Shown: piece by piece, positions 12,198 to 25,800 of the stretch
Layout of the letters: every line of letters begins with the position of its first letter
Position numbering within the stretch: position 1 is the first letter of the stretch
Origin: Maratus speciosus
Taxonomy: Eukaryota > Arthropoda > Arachnida > Araneae > Salticidae
Direction of reading: 5' to 3'
Assembly: GCA_963932465.1 (NCBI GenBank)
Contig: OZ010786.1
Span: 538,845,073-538,909,072 of the forward strand
DNA: 64,000 nt
The notes under the pieces: model-generated
Database searches by the model: none
What the model was told of the DNA's origin: nothing
The model's input: only the letters and a program-made list of their open reading frames with translations
Made by a program: the position numbers and the translations under genes

Positions 12198-13080
12198 TTT
12201 TTACTGAAGAAATAACTCTTGTATTTTTTTACAGCTTACTGCTGTAAGGAAATATATTTTGTGAATTTTAACTTTAGTAAATTAATATAATATCTAACTT
12301 ATAATAATCTAAGTTGTTTTAACAAAACGCATTAAATTTATTAATACGATTTTGGTTACTGTACGTTTGACAAAGAAAGCTTTATACCTGGTTTATATTT
12401 TGTGATATTAGTAATATACATTGCAAAAATGGATCCATTAGTCATTCTATTGCTGTTGTTTATTTATAAAATACAATTGGAAAAATAAAGGCTATTACAA
12501 AAAACATACAATAAGGCAAACAGAAACTCACAAAAAAGCAAAATCGTTACTTTCGCAGGACAGAATCACATGAAAATAAATTTTTTCTAAATAATTAATT
12601 CACGTAAAATAACTGTACTGTTTGTGTTAGTCTGTATATGTTTAGAAGCATTTTATTTGTTATATCGAGAAGAAAAAAAAATAGATTTTATCAATAGAAT
12701 GAACTTTTTTTCGCGTGTCAATGATATATTCGTGCCTGAAACCCCGGACGTGTGCGCTGTAAAATCGACATCCTTGCTATGGATATTTCCATATTTATTA
12801 TTCCATGAGTTTTAATTAAAAAAAGTACTTTCTTGTGCCTAACTTATATACTTTAATTATATTTATTTACAGACGCAACAGAAATACTTTCAGAAAAACA
12901 TTTTTTTTTTTTAAATATAAGTAAGAAATCTTTTTTCATAAACCACTATCACATTAGTCAAACAACACTTGCAGTTTTGGTTATAAAGATATTCCTTGCC
13001 AAATATTTTTTCATTCTTTAAAGGCTAGAATAGAAGACAGGAATAAGAATAATTAAACAATAAACGACCCAAACTATTTA
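12198..13080. other. No gene recognised
   Basis: AT-rich DNA; the 63-codon frame at 12624-12815 has no recognisable domain. Confidence 0.45.
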
Positions 13081-13953
13081 CAAGTTGTAGAGCTGCAAAA
13101 ATAAATTTCAGACCATTTCTTGAATATTTTTAATAACACTTTGATTTCTAATATGCTCCGCGGTATTAAGAATCAAAGCATTCCATGATTTCCGAAAATA
13201 AGCGAACAATAGCTGGAATCCTTGAAAAAAGAGTGTCGAAAACATTTGGTTTAACAAAGAACACAAAGACGTTGTTTGACGGATGGTTTTCCTACTATTG
13301 TGTCAAGATGTTCTTCACAACGATGGAAAAGGGTTCTAATGGATCTTCAACAACGTAATTGAAAAAAAAAAAACTATTATTAAAAATGATATTTTGGACT
13401 GTCAGAAAAAGAAATTATTTTTTCAAGAAAATTATAAATAGGTGTTTTCGATTTTAGATATGGCAGTATTTTATGTATTCATATATATATATATATATAT
13501 CTGAAGGTATTAAAATATTTATCAGGTTTTACATACATATAGTAGATGTTATTTTTACTAATAATAAATGGAAAAATATTTTTAAAAAAGAAAAAGTGTT
13601 AATTCCATGACTTAATTTCGAAAAAAAAAGTAAATTAAAAAATTTACAGAATGAAATAATGAAGTTGTAAATAAAATAAAGATGTATAAATAAATAAAGA
13701 TGTATAAAAGTAGCTTTAAAGTTTTTCACGTGAGATTCAATAAATCCGATGAGATAGGGATGCAACAACTAGTTGATTATAGATAATTTAGTTAGTTAAC
13801 AATTAAAGGAAAAATCATACAATAAACAATGCCAAATAGTTTAAATGTAAGGATCAGCGATATAATATTCCAGATTAATTTTTGGAATCTGTTTAAAAAA
13901 GAAATTGATTTCGAAAATGCTCACGGACATTGAGGATTAAAGAATTTCAATAT

Positions 13954-14538
13954 TTAACCCCTTAATTCTCGCTCCCGTCAATATCATGGGCTGAGGTGTC
14001 GTTCGTTATTTCTCGCTCCCGTCATATTTCCGGGCTGGAGATTTATTGCTGGAAAAAACTTCGAAACCAGAAAAATTTAACTGGCATTTCGGTGTGAAGT
14101 CTTTGAATATTTCAGTTTGGGTTTTACTTTTGCGCTGACTGTAATCTTGGGCTTTGTATTGCATGTTTCGAAATATGTAACACTCAAAATATTATTAATA
14201 ATAAAAATTTAATGTATATATATTATTTCAAATATTATTAGTAAAAATGTATGTGATGATGGTAAATAAAGATCTAAGATGTGAAAAATAAAGGTTTTAA
14301 CCGCATTAATTTGTGCGGTGTAAAACAAACATTAAGACACAGAATTCTCGCATGATGGCTTTTCGACAAATATAAATTTGTTCTATAACATCTTTTTTTT
14401 TCGCCTTAAAAAAAACTAATTGTATATTTTTATTTAGAAACCTTATAATTATTCAATTTCTGTAATAGAATAAATAGGTACTTTTTTTATGTTTTTTTTT
14501 TTTTTTTTTCAAATATTAAGCGACCGTGAAGGGGTTAG
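13954..14538. mobile_element. TTAA element (585 bp) inserted in array A
   Basis: The left end TTAACCCCTTAATTCTCGCT pairs with the right end GCGACCGTGAAGGGGTTAG, where the terminal TTAA has mutated to TTAG. A TCTCGCTCCCGTCA...GGGCTG motif occurs twice near the left end (about 13967 and 14010). The flanking array-A unit sequence resumes after it (GAATTAAACGAATAATAGCA), as expected for an insertion. Confidence 0.6.
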
Positions 14539-14890
14539 CGAATTAAACGAATAATAGCATCCTTGAAAAAGGAGAGTCGAAAACATTTTTGTCAGACAAA
14601 GAAGCAAAGATTTTGTCTAGTGATGTTTTCCTTACTCATGTGGCAAGAAATTCTCAACAACGATGTAAAATGATACTAATGGTTCTATGCTTATACATAT
14701 ACATATGCCTATAAAATTGAAGGTAATAAAATATTTAGCACGCTTTACATACATGTGATAATTGTTATTTTTAATAATAATAAAAAGGAAAGCTACTTAC
14801 AAATTAGAAAATTCGAATGTCTATGATTTAGTTTCCAAACAATTAAATAGAAAAAAATTGCAGAATAAAGCCAATATTATTATAAATGTA

Positions 14891-14891
14891 G

Positions 14892-14923
<32 letters not shown>

Positions 14924-15004
14924 TTAGAAATTCTATGAATCTCATTAAGGAGGTTACAGATAATATAATTTGATGATATATAGAAAAAAAACCCATAAAG
15001 AATC

Positions 15005-15044
<40 letters not shown>
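14891..15044. repeat. (TA)n and 38-base poly-A tracts
   Basis: A TC/TA dinucleotide run near 14893-14921 and an uninterrupted A run at about 15007-15044, both within array A. Confidence 0.85.
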
Positions 15045-15045
<1 letters not shown>

Positions 15046-15290
15046 ATTTCCGATATTTTGAACGTATAGCGCAGCAAGGTATTATCCTATATAATTCTAT
15101 AATATTTTTATAAGAATTTGATTGCGAATATGCTGAGAAATATTAAGCATAAAAGAATTCCACGATTTCCAAAAACAAACGAATAAATAGCTAGCATCCT
15201 TGAACAATGGGGGACGGAAATATTTGGTCTGACAAAGAAGACAAAAATGTGGTCTAGTGATGTTTCCCTTACTATTGTGACAAGATATCC

Positions 15291-15720
15291 TTAAGGGGGC
15301 TGGTCACTCAGCTTCCGATTTCCTCTCACTGATGTTAAGTCTATGGGCATTGGGTGCATTCGTATATTTAAAATATTTTCTCGGGAAATTAATATTTTTA
15401 ACTTCTATTTTCTGTGTACACTTCCTAAAAGATGTCTCTTTTTTTCTTATTTCTCAAAATATTTCGAAAGTATAGACTTCATTTTATAGGAAGTGTTAAA
15501 GTCTTACTCACAGTTAGCCCGCTTTTAACACATAAAATATTAAATTCAGCATAGATTTTAGAAATATTTTGTAAACTAAGAAAAAAAGAGACATCCCTTA
15601 AGAAGAGTACACTGAAAAAATATGTTAAAAATCTGAATTTCCCGAGAAGATATTTTAAATATAGGAAGACATCAAAAGTCCATATACTTAACATTACGGA
15701 GGAGTGACTAGCCCCCTTAA
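15291..15720. mobile_element. Palindromic TTAA element (430 bp) in array A
   Basis: TTAAGGGGGCTGGTCACTC at the left is mirrored by GAGTGACTAGCCCCCTTAA at the right. The arms remain mirrored over about 200 bp each, with the AAAGATGTCTCTTTTTTTCT / AAAAAAAGAGACATC portion pairing in the interior. Array-A siblings read GATATTCTC-CACAACG across this point, consistent with an original TTAA here. The minus-strand 71-codon frame inside is a shadow. Confidence 0.8.
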
Positions 15721-16133
15721 CAACGATTGAAAATGGTTCTAATGGATGTTCAACAAGTATTATGTAAAATATATATTTTTTTACATCTTACAAAATAAAT
15801 TTTCGGTTGTCAGTAAGAAAAAATGCTATAGAAAAGTTTTCTTTTATGACAAGCCAGCACTATTATATATATACATATGGCTGTAAAACTGAAGGTGTTA
15901 CAATATTTAGCACACTTTAAGTACATCTAATAAGTGTTCTTAATAATAATAAAAGGACAACTACTTAAAAATTAAAATATTCGAATGTTTGAAATTCAAT
16001 TTCGAAACAATTAAATAGATGAATTTAGCAGAATAAAGTTGCTATTGTTATAAATGTAGCTTTATCTTTTTTTTTTCTTAGAAATTCAATGACTCTCCTT
16101 AAGGAGGTTATATATAATATAATTAGATGCACT

Positions 16134-16261
16134 GCAAATAGAGGCGTCTTAAATTTAGACACATATGTGACTGAAAAAGAATTTCAGTCACTTAAGTGTC
16201 TGAATCTGAAAATTCAGACATAACAGACGTCTAAATTTAAGACACATAAATGTCTTACTAT
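16134..16261. mobile_element. MITE-like segment with iterated GTCTGAA/TTTAGACAC motifs
   Basis: CACTGCAAATAG after a TA-rich flank, followed by repeated and inverted AAATTTAGACAC, TTTCAGTCACTTAAGTGTCT and TTCAGACAT motifs. It shares the TTTCAGTCACTTAAGTGTCT core with 19155-19322. The right end is uncertain. Confidence 0.45.
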
Positions 16262-19050
16262 GATCATGCTATAAACGAACCGAGAAACATGTGTAAATTA
16301 TCCAACAACCGTCTGATTTTAAGACGATACGCTCCAAGCGATAGTTAAACATCATCTTTGGTACTATTCTTAACAGCCAATCAGAGCGCTGATTTCCGCG
16401 CGTGTCATCTACAGCACCTTCATGAGATAAGAACAGAAAGAATTAAATTTTCACCGCCGCCATTGCTTGGATTAAAAGGATATGTGTTAATCTGGGTATT
16501 TATAGAACGAACGAGTAAGTCATATTTAATTCTAATATTTTATTCCGATAGATTTTTGTACCTTTGAATATGAGTGAAATCGTTTATAAAAATTTATCTC
16601 TTTTCTGTAGTTTAATGCTAAATTTTTGATTTCACTAACGGTCGTCTGTTATATGCCTTCTTAATGTAACGGAATGGAATATAATTGTTTTGAAAATTAA
16701 ATAGCAATGCTGTAATTCTATTTTCTTGACCTTTGTAAATAAACGAATGAGTGATAGTTTAATCTTCATTTTCGATAGGGTGATGTGAAATAATTATAAT
16801 TTGTCTTTGCTCAAAAACAAAACTTGCAACATAGGTTTGAAAAGTTGAATGATTCATCGCTTCATTTATCAGAGATAAAAACATTAAATTGAAGCCACTT
16901 GTAACTGTGTTTATTCTATGTTTGTTTTTTACTGTTTACTGACTATAAACGCTTGTAGTATATGACATCAGGCATTTATTTTATTTTTTGTTATTATTAT
17001 TATTTTGGAGCTAAATATGATGATTCATATTATTATGATATTAGGAAAAGTTTTCAGATTGAAAAAAAAGCATTAATATTGTGAAATTTGACTGTATATA
17101 TTGCAGTTTTTAATCACGGAACTGAAACTTTATAAAGATTTATTCGTATTGATTTTTTAATTTATTATTGAAAATCATAAATTTTGATATCCAATGTTTC
17201 AGATTTAACATTTACCAAATTTCTAAAAATAATATGAATTTTTTATATCATTCAATAAAATTTTCGAAACATTAAACAAACGGAGAAACATTTTATTCAT
17301 ATTTTGCAGTTTACGTTGCTGTTTAGCAGTATAATTATAAAGTTTAATTAATATTTTTTGTGTTTTTTAAATTGGTATATTAATTTTTGTAATTTATATG
17401 CAAGCATTTTTTTTGCGATATTTTGTTCATGATTTAAAATTTTTAAAATTGAGTAATGCGAGAAATAATTATTAAATTTCCTTTTACTGCAATCGAATTT
17501 GCAACGGTTCTGGTACAAGTAATTGTTGGCACTAAAAAAAATTACACATGATAATTTAGACATAAATAAAGAGTTGTTTATGCCTTGATATGAAGTTTAT
17601 GTATAAAACTGCCTTATATTTTTAAAAGTTCGTATTTACTTATATGATACAGTATTAAATATATTTTTAAGCCATTTAATAACTGCTTTTTTATGTTCAA
17701 AACGTTTTTCAAACAATTAAGAATAGTACGTATACTGCCTGATGTATTTTTTTTTTTTTTTTTTTTACTTTCTATTTTCTTCTGTTTTGTTTTTTGTTTT
17801 TTGTTTTTTTTTTTTCTATTTCTTAGATCAATATTTTCTTATCAAATATATAAAATCTATTTAGCTCATATTCAAAGGATACAAATTTTACAGGAATAAA
17901 AAATAAAATAAATAAAATATGACTTATATCGTGTTGTTCCATAAAAAAGAATAATAATGATATAAATTTTTAAGCAATAGCGGGTGAAAATTTTAAATTG
18001 AATACGGAATATGTTTAAAGAAAATTATATACATATTCCGAAGAATGATATATAAAATTAGATACCAAACTGTGTTTACTTTTAACTAAACAATGACAAA
18101 TTACTACATATTTAAAAAGAAAAAAAATATATTACACATGTTTACTACTTAAAATGACTTAACTATTTTATTTATATGTACTTAAATGACAAATACAAAA
18201 ATGGCTAAGTTTTGAAATTAGAAGTAATTTTTTTTTCTCTCAATGCTATTAAAATAGAATATTTATTTACTATTTTATTATTTACTCATGGTTATATAGC
18301 TGTTGTGATTATCATCTGATGCATATGTAAAATTGCCTATGGGGCAAAATCTAATTTTTGAATTATATGAATTTTCCTTTTTGGGGGGGCGGGACGGGAG
18401 GGGGATTTTCGCGTACACGGGATTTTTTAAATCTCTTTCGACATTCCACCGACTATGATAAATATTTTGAACTTTTAGAGTAGGACAAGATTAAAAAAAA
18501 AAATATATATATATCCATATACCTTAAAAACACTTAATAGCGGACACTTCGGGACCGCGAAATTTGTCGGATAATCGGAGATGCCTGCTTTTGTGAGGTA
18601 AAAATAATACAAATATGTACGCCTTGCGGATCAAAAAAGTATTCGCTAAATCGAAGTATCCGCTATTCGGGAATGTTCATTAACCTTCATAACGGATACT
18701 CCCGAATACCGGGCATCTATATTTAGCTAACAATACTGCAGGGTTGCATATTTTGCAAAAGGACTCCTTGATTAAAGCATGGGCAGTGCCCCGTTCTCTT
18801 ACGATTTTAGTTCCCCCAAATTTCATGTGCAATATTTGCGAAGCTTATATTTTAAATCTGTTTCGAAATTGTACTGATTATAATCAATATTTTGAACTTT
18901 TAAAGTAAAGTAAGAGTAAAAACAAAATTTTAAAAAATCTAATATTTAGATAAATATTTTTTCTTTTTAATCTTATTCTACTCCTGAAACAAAATACTCA
19001 TTATAATTAGTACAATGTCGTAAAAGATTTAAATTATCAGCTTTATGAAA
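16262..19050. other. No gene recognised; possible element remnant near 18535-18715
   Basis: Mostly AT-rich DNA. Near 18535-18715 there are GCGGACACTTCGGGACC and mirrored GATACTCCCGAATACCGGG stretches that look like ends of a decayed Tc1/pogo MITE, but the boundaries cannot be set. A G-rich stretch lies at 18382-18405. Confidence 0.4.
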
Positions 19051-19154
19051 ATTGCATACTAAAATTGGGAGCACCAGAAAATCAGGCGGTATGGGGGTAG
19101 AGGGGGCAGGACAACGGCCAGATATTTTCCCAGTATTCAGCGTGGTCAAACATG

Positions 19155-19322
19155 GCTACATAAAATGCTTACAAAAAATGTCTGCGATTCAGACGTTTCA
19201 AGTGTCTGAAATTCAGTCGCAAAAAGTGTCTGAAAAAATTCAGACATTTTAAAATGTCTGAAAATTGAACACTCCGTTTCAGACACTTAAGTGACTGAAT
19301 TTCAGACATTTTAATTTACAGT
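19155..19322. mobile_element. MITE with about eight iterated GTCTGAA / TTCAGAC motifs
   Basis: The segment ends TTTACAGTG at 19322. Reading back, it is built of GTCTGAA and its complement every 15-25 bases (GATTCAGACG, GTGTCTGAAATTCAGTC, ATTCAGACATTTTAAAATG, TTTCAGACACTTAAGTGAC). It is related to 16134-16261. The left end is not clear. Confidence 0.5.
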
Positions 19323-19331
19323 GTGGTAGTA

Positions 19332-19333
19332 AA

Positions 19334-19362
<29 letters not shown>
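19332..19362. repeat. (AAT)n microsatellite
   Basis: About ten AAT triplets. Confidence 0.9.
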
Positions 19363-19368
<6 letters not shown>

Positions 19369-21534
19369 ATTCTAAAAACAATTCCTAATATTTTCAACAC
19401 ATAGCGCTAGGAGATAAAATTCCAGATGATTCTGAAATATGTTTAATAAGAATTTGATTGCGATTTTACCGAGCGATATTGAGCATGAAAGATTTTCACA
19501 ATTTCCGTGAATAAACGAATCCTAGAAAAATGAGCGTTGAAAGCATTTGGTCTTAGAAAGAATACAAAGATGTTGTCGAGGGGAGGGGGGGGGGGTTACT
19601 TACTATTCTGCCAAGATATTCTCCACAACGGTTGAAAAGGGTTGTAACGGATTTTGAACAACTTATTTGAAAAATATGTTATTTTTGTACTTCTTAAAAA
19701 TATATTTTCGACTGTCAGTAGCAAAAACATATGATTTGCAAGAAAAGTCTAAATGGGGGATTTTGCTTTCGAAAAAGCCAGTACTATGCATATACATATG
19801 CCTATAAAACTGAAGGAGTTAGAATATTTTGCAAGCTGTGCATACATGTGATAATTGTTATTCTTAATAATAATAAAAGGAAAACTACTTCGAAATTAGA
19901 AAATTTCGAAGTTTATAAATCAATTCCCAAACAATTAAATAGAAAAACTTAACAGAATAAAGTCAAGATTAAATGTAAATGTAGATTTATTTTTTTCCCC
20001 TCAGAAATTCAATGAATCATATTAATGAGATTGCAGATTATATAATTAGTTGATAAGAAAAAAAATCCAGTATCATAATCATACAAAAAGCAATTTTGAA
20101 TATTTTGAAGGTATAGCGCAACGAGATAACATTCCAGATAATTCTGGAATTTATAATTTTTAATCAATGCGAATATTCGGAGTGACATGGTATGATTCTA
20201 CTTTTAATTAGGGATTTTGCTTTATAAAACTGCAGGTATTAAAATCTTTTGCAAGATTTACATTCATATGATAATTGTTATTTTTGTTAATAATAAAATA
20301 AAAGCACTTAGAAATTAGAAAATTGTAAATTTTATGATTCAATATTCAAACAATTAAATACAAAAAATTAGCAGAATAAAGTTTATAAATGTAGCTTTAA
20401 TTTTCTTTTCATTTTTTATACCAAAAATTTGATACCGAAATTGATAACATAATTAGTTTCACGGAAAAAAATAAAATAAAAATAAAAATAAAAATAAAAT
20501 AAAATAAAATAAAACTATAACATAAATAATTTTACAAAAACAATTCGGAATATTTTGAAGGTATAGCCCAGCGAGATAAGATTCCAGATAATACTGGAAT
20601 CTGTTTAATAAGAATTTTATTGCGAATATTCTGAGGGATATTGAGCATGAAGGAATTCCATGATTTCCGGAAGTAAACGAACAATGTCTAGCATCCCTGA
20701 AAAATGAGCGTCGAAAACATTTGGTCTGATAAAGAAGACAAAGATGTTGTCGGGAAGATGTTTTCCTTACTATTGTGCCAATATACTCTACACAACGGTT
20801 GAAAAGGATTGTAGAGGATTTTCAACTACTAATTTGAAAAATATTATATTTTTGTACTTCTTTAATTGTAAAATTAACTTCTTAAATTTCCGGCTATCAG
20901 TAACAAAAAAATGTGATTTACAAGGAAAGTCTAAATAAGGGATTTTTCTTTCGGAGAAGCCAGTACTGTACAAATATCTATAAAAATGAAGGTTTTGAAA
21001 TATTTAGCAAGCTATACGTACATGTAATAATTATCATTCTTAATAATAATGAAAGGAAAACTACTTATAAATCAGAAAATTTGGTTTATGATTCAATTTC
21101 CGAACAATTAAATAGAAAAATTTTGCAGAATAAAATCAAGATTAAATGTAAGTGTAGCTTTATTTTTTTTCCTCAGAAATTTGATGAATCATATTAATGA
21201 TTTTACAGATGATATAATTTGATAGAAAAAAAATAGCATAAATATTTTTACAAAAGACAATTTCGAATATTTCAAAGGCATAGCGCAACGAGATAAGATA
21301 TCAGATAATTCTGGAATCTATTTACAAAGAATGTCAATGCAGATATTCTGAGGGACATGAAATAATTCCATTTTTAACTTTACATCCATGTGATAATTGC
21401 TATTTTTGATAATAATAAAAGAAAAACTACTTAGAAATTAGATAGTTGTAAAATTTATGATTCAAAATCCAAACAATTAAATACAAAAAATTTGCAGAAT
21501 AATGGCAAGATTATTATAAATGTGGCCTTTTTTC

Positions 21535-21536
21535 TT

Positions 21537-21580
<44 letters not shown>
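21535..21580. repeat. Poly-T tract, about 40 bases
   Basis: Long T run inside a short unit of array A. A sibling unit at 20400 has only TTTTCTTTTCATTTTTTA at the same place, so the tract expanded locally. Confidence 0.85.
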
Positions 21581-21583
<3 letters not shown>

Positions 21584-22870
21584 GAAAAATTCAATGAATA
21601 TCATTGATAATATAATAAGTTGCAAGGAAAAAACTATAACACAAATAATCATACAAAAACAATTCCGAATATTTTGAAGGTATAGTCCAGCGAGATAAGA
21701 TTCCAGATAATACTGGAATCTATTTAATAAGAATTTTATTGCGAATATACTAAGGGATATTGAGCGTGAAGGAATTCCATGATTTCCGGAAATAAGCGAA
21801 CAATGACTAGCATCCTTGAAAAATGAGCGTCGAAAACATTTGGTCTGATAAAGAAGACAAAGATGTTGTCGGGGGGGGGGGGGGGGGGGAGTTTTCCTTA
21901 CAATTGTGCCAAGATATTCTCTAGAGGGTTGAAAAGGATTATAATGAATATTCAAGGACATAATTGTGAAAGATGAGAATTCTTTTATTTCTTTAAAATT
22001 ATATTTTGCTTCTGTCACAAAGCAAAATTGTGATTTACAAGAAACAACTTTGTCAATGATTTTGTTTTCATATAAGGGAATATTATATGCTCATATATAA
22101 ATGAACTTATTGAAAAATGGCCACAACTTACACATATGTATTAAAGTTTATTCTCATTAATAAATATATAATGTGAAATTTAAGAAATTTATGATTCAAG
22201 TGAAGATTAATATAAATGTAGCTTTAATTTTCTTTTAATTTTTGTTTTACCGAGAAATTCAATGAATCTCATTGGCAATATAATAGTTACAAGGATAAAA
22301 ACTATAACATAAACAATCATAAAAAAACAATACGAAGGTAATAGCCCAGCAAGATAAGATTCCAGATAATACCGGAATCTGTTTAATAGGAATTTTATTG
22401 CGAATATACTAAGGGATATTGAGCGTGAAGGAATTCCATGATTTCCGGAAATAAATGAACAATGACAAGCATCCTTGAAAAATGAGCGTCGAAAACATTT
22501 GGTCTGATAAAGAAGACAAAGATGTTGTTGGGGGGATGTTTTCCTTACTATTGTGCCAAGATATTCTCTAGAATGTTGAAAAGGGTTATAATGAATATTC
22601 AAAAACGTAATTGTGAAAGATGCGAGTTCTTTTATTTCTTTAAAATTATATTTTGCTTCTGTCACAAAGCAAAATTGTGATTTATATGAAACAACTTTGT
22701 CAATGATTTTGTTTTCGTATAAGAATATATTATAGGCTCATATATAAATGAACTTATTGAAAAATGGCCACAATTTACACATATGTATTAAAGTTTATTC
22801 TCATTAATAAATTTATAATATGCAATTTAAGAAATTTATAATTCAACTTCAGAAACAACAATAAAGTGAA

Positions 22871-25800
22871 TGAAGGTGGAATAAAGCAAGTATTAAGATA
22901 AACATAATTTACAAAATTTAACGGATTTTATGAAAACTTAAAGTTGAAAGAAAATGCGGATTAGAATAATATTTATATTTCGAAGAAGGTACCTCTGTTT
23001 TTGTTTATTGAGGAGTGTATATGCATGTAGTTAATTCTCAATTTAAATGTTGATTTCAATTCCGATTGAAGATTCCGAGTGAAGATTCCGATTAAGGAGG
23101 CGTCATTTACCAATTAAGTTTTCAAGATAGATAAAAAAAAAAATTAAACAGGAAACGAATGTCTATTAGTTCAACAGTTGCATAAAACTCTTTTTTTATT
23201 TTATGTAAAACGATAATAACAAGTATCTAATCATTTAAAAACTCAAATAATATGAACATTCATATGTATATAAAATCACTGAGGAGATTTGATTTTGAGT
23301 GTTTTTCAAAGAATGGTTTCAAAAGTGTAAGTAAGTGTAGTTGTTATCAGAAAACAGCTGATTATAAAAAATATTTTCATCTAAAATACCAGCGTATCAG
23401 TTTTCGTAGAATAGATGTATAAATAAATTCGAGATTTGGGTATGTTATTGGATCTGTTTTCACTGTTTCTTATCATATGAAGTTCTGCACAAAATACAGT
23501 CTTCCTCAAAGTTTTAATCATTAATTAAAGGGTTAATTGACTTGGAAGAAACATTTTAAAAATTTTATTTAAAGAATATTTTATGAGATTTTTGTTACCT
23601 GTGTAAAAAGTAGAAAAATATTTCTCAAAAGTTGTTTGCGTAAACTAAAGATTTATATAACCGTTTTTCAAAGCGAATATGTTGTTTCTAATGTTACAAA
23701 TCTAACACAAACTACACCACAATATGTGAAGCAAACTGTGCGTCTTTACTTTGAAAAAAGTAATACAAAATAATTCTTTTAATCAAAAATATAAACATTT
23801 GCTATAATATAAACGCTTTAAAAAATACTTGGTAAATAAAGTAGTATTAATTCTATATTTTATCATTGTCTTATGATTCCCAAATGTTTTAAAAGACAAT
23901 TACATTAGTTGTATTTCGATCTTTGACGCCATGTTTTTAACATTCTAAAAACTTTTTCAAGGTTGTATCTGAAATAATAAGTTTCACCTGATGGAAATCA
24001 GTTATCAAAGTTTTAATGAATTACTTCTCTAGAGCAATATCTCTAATTTGTCATCTAAAAATTTAAGGTTTTAAAAATCTATGAAATCGAAAAACTGATT
24101 ACCAATAAGCGAGATAATGTAATATCATTATCATATTTTACACAATACATTATTCTAACGCTTCCAAGTGTACTTATTAAAAATATGTAGCTATATGTTT
24201 TATCTTAAATATAAATTTATCATCGTGAATTTTACGTAGAATTGAAATCAAAATTGATGCGTGGACGAATTCTTTGCATGTTTTAACATAAAGTATTTTA
24301 CCTCCTATTACAAACAACATGCTACTCTGATTTTCTCAGTATTTCCTTCTTTGGTTTCCTTAATTATTATAGATGAGTTTTTGTTGTTTGTGCTGAAGTT
24401 ATTTATAAATTTATTTTTGCTTTATCGTTGTTAGCTTTTTTTCGCTTATTTACATTACAACGCTACTTCTGAAATGATTTTTTTTGAAACAGTTAATAAT
24501 AAATTCTTCAAAAATAGCTTTCTTTCTTTCAGTATATTTCTATATGCATATACGTGCTGTAAATATATATCTATGTATTTCGTGATAATGGAATAGTATT
24601 ACTAATTTGTCTTTATTTTAACGTGAAAAACGGAATCTTTTAGTTACATATTTCGTATATTAATAATAAATTTCATTTTGAAATTTCAGATAATATTCAA
24701 AAATTGCGTGAAACGCTTTAAAAGCTAAAAATACACCAGTATTTAACACGGAATACGTATATATGTACTATCATTAATTTTATTACTAGAGCAAAAATTG
24801 TGTACCACAGTCTTTGTTTGATCCTCAAAATAAAACTTTATATATTTTATCTGTTAGGATTCCCCCTTTATATAAAATTATCATTTTATAATTATTTCAA
24901 ATATAACATATATAGATGATTTCTACGTATATCAAGCAAATCATTTTCACACTCTGACAGTTTATTTAAAAATAACCCTCTGTTTATAAAATTTACGGGA
25001 CCCACTTTTAAAAAGCTAGGTTTACATTGACAAAACAGCTCATATTACTCGATAAGTTCAGTATGTTTTTCTAAATGCTTTATCGAAGAGCATAATGCTA
25101 CGACATGAATTTTAAATGTCGTATCAATATGTTACAGAATATTCTACATTTTTGTATACCATAACAGGTCCCATGCACCCTTTAAGTAAAAGATTATTAT
25201 TTTTTAAGACCTAAATCATGCATATTTTATTTAATCTAAAAGGTATTTAATCTTTTCATGTGATCCAATTTTTTTCTTAAACTCAAAATAAACAGTAAAT
25301 GTAAACAGAATTTAAGTGCAAAGAGATACATATTTTATAATAAACAGCTTATGACTTTTTTTGGAATTTAAAAATAATCTTTCAATACTGGTATAAAATG
25401 AAGTATTTAAAAAGAAAATTTCTTCCCGGTGGTATTAAAAAATATGTTTCATGCATGCAAAGTTTTCGGATTTGATGTAAAATGGATAATATATTTTATT
25501 TTATTTTATTTTATTAAATGCGGAAACTTTTTTGATTAAATCATAGCTATTATTATTTAAATTTCTTAAAATTTCCAATGATGAAATGTATGAAGTATTT
25601 ATATTGCATAATGAACTTTAAACAGTGTAATAACAAGCACGAAAACATCTATATATTTATTTTGAGGAAGTTGGATAAAAATATTAATTTATGCAAAATG
25701 GAGAAAGTAAATGGGAAATTCTTTGCTTATATCTAGATATGTTTTGAATTTAGTTTTTGTCAGATTTGTGTTTCGATGTTGTATTTTAAATTGATATTGT

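Larger units (their letters stand above)
13080..22870. repeat. Array A: tandem degenerate AT-rich repeat, about nine units
   Basis: The landmark GTCGAAAACATTTGGTCTGA followed by AAGAAGACAAAGATGTTGTC, with variants, occurs near 13235, 14573, 15213, 19533, 20708, 21828 and 22488. The landmark TTCCAGATAATTCTGGAATC marks the same units and two additional short ones (20130, 21298). Units run about 400-700 bp without inserts. Oldest, most diverged copies are on the left; the copies at 21670-22325 and 22325-22870 are nearly alike. Within the copies a G run of variable length follows GTTGTC (up to 19 G near 21871). No coding function is assigned. Confidence 0.8.

Noticed and set aside
11150..12247. 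Two similar small ORFs on opposite strands
   Set aside because: They are the two inverted arms of one transposon read from opposite strands, not paralogous genes.
21455..22018. 187-codon minus-strand open frame, with a related 152-codon frame at 22207-22665
   Set aside because: Both lie in young adjacent array-A units; the first includes long K and P runs translated from T/G homopolymers. Shared only because the DNA is duplicated; no domain.
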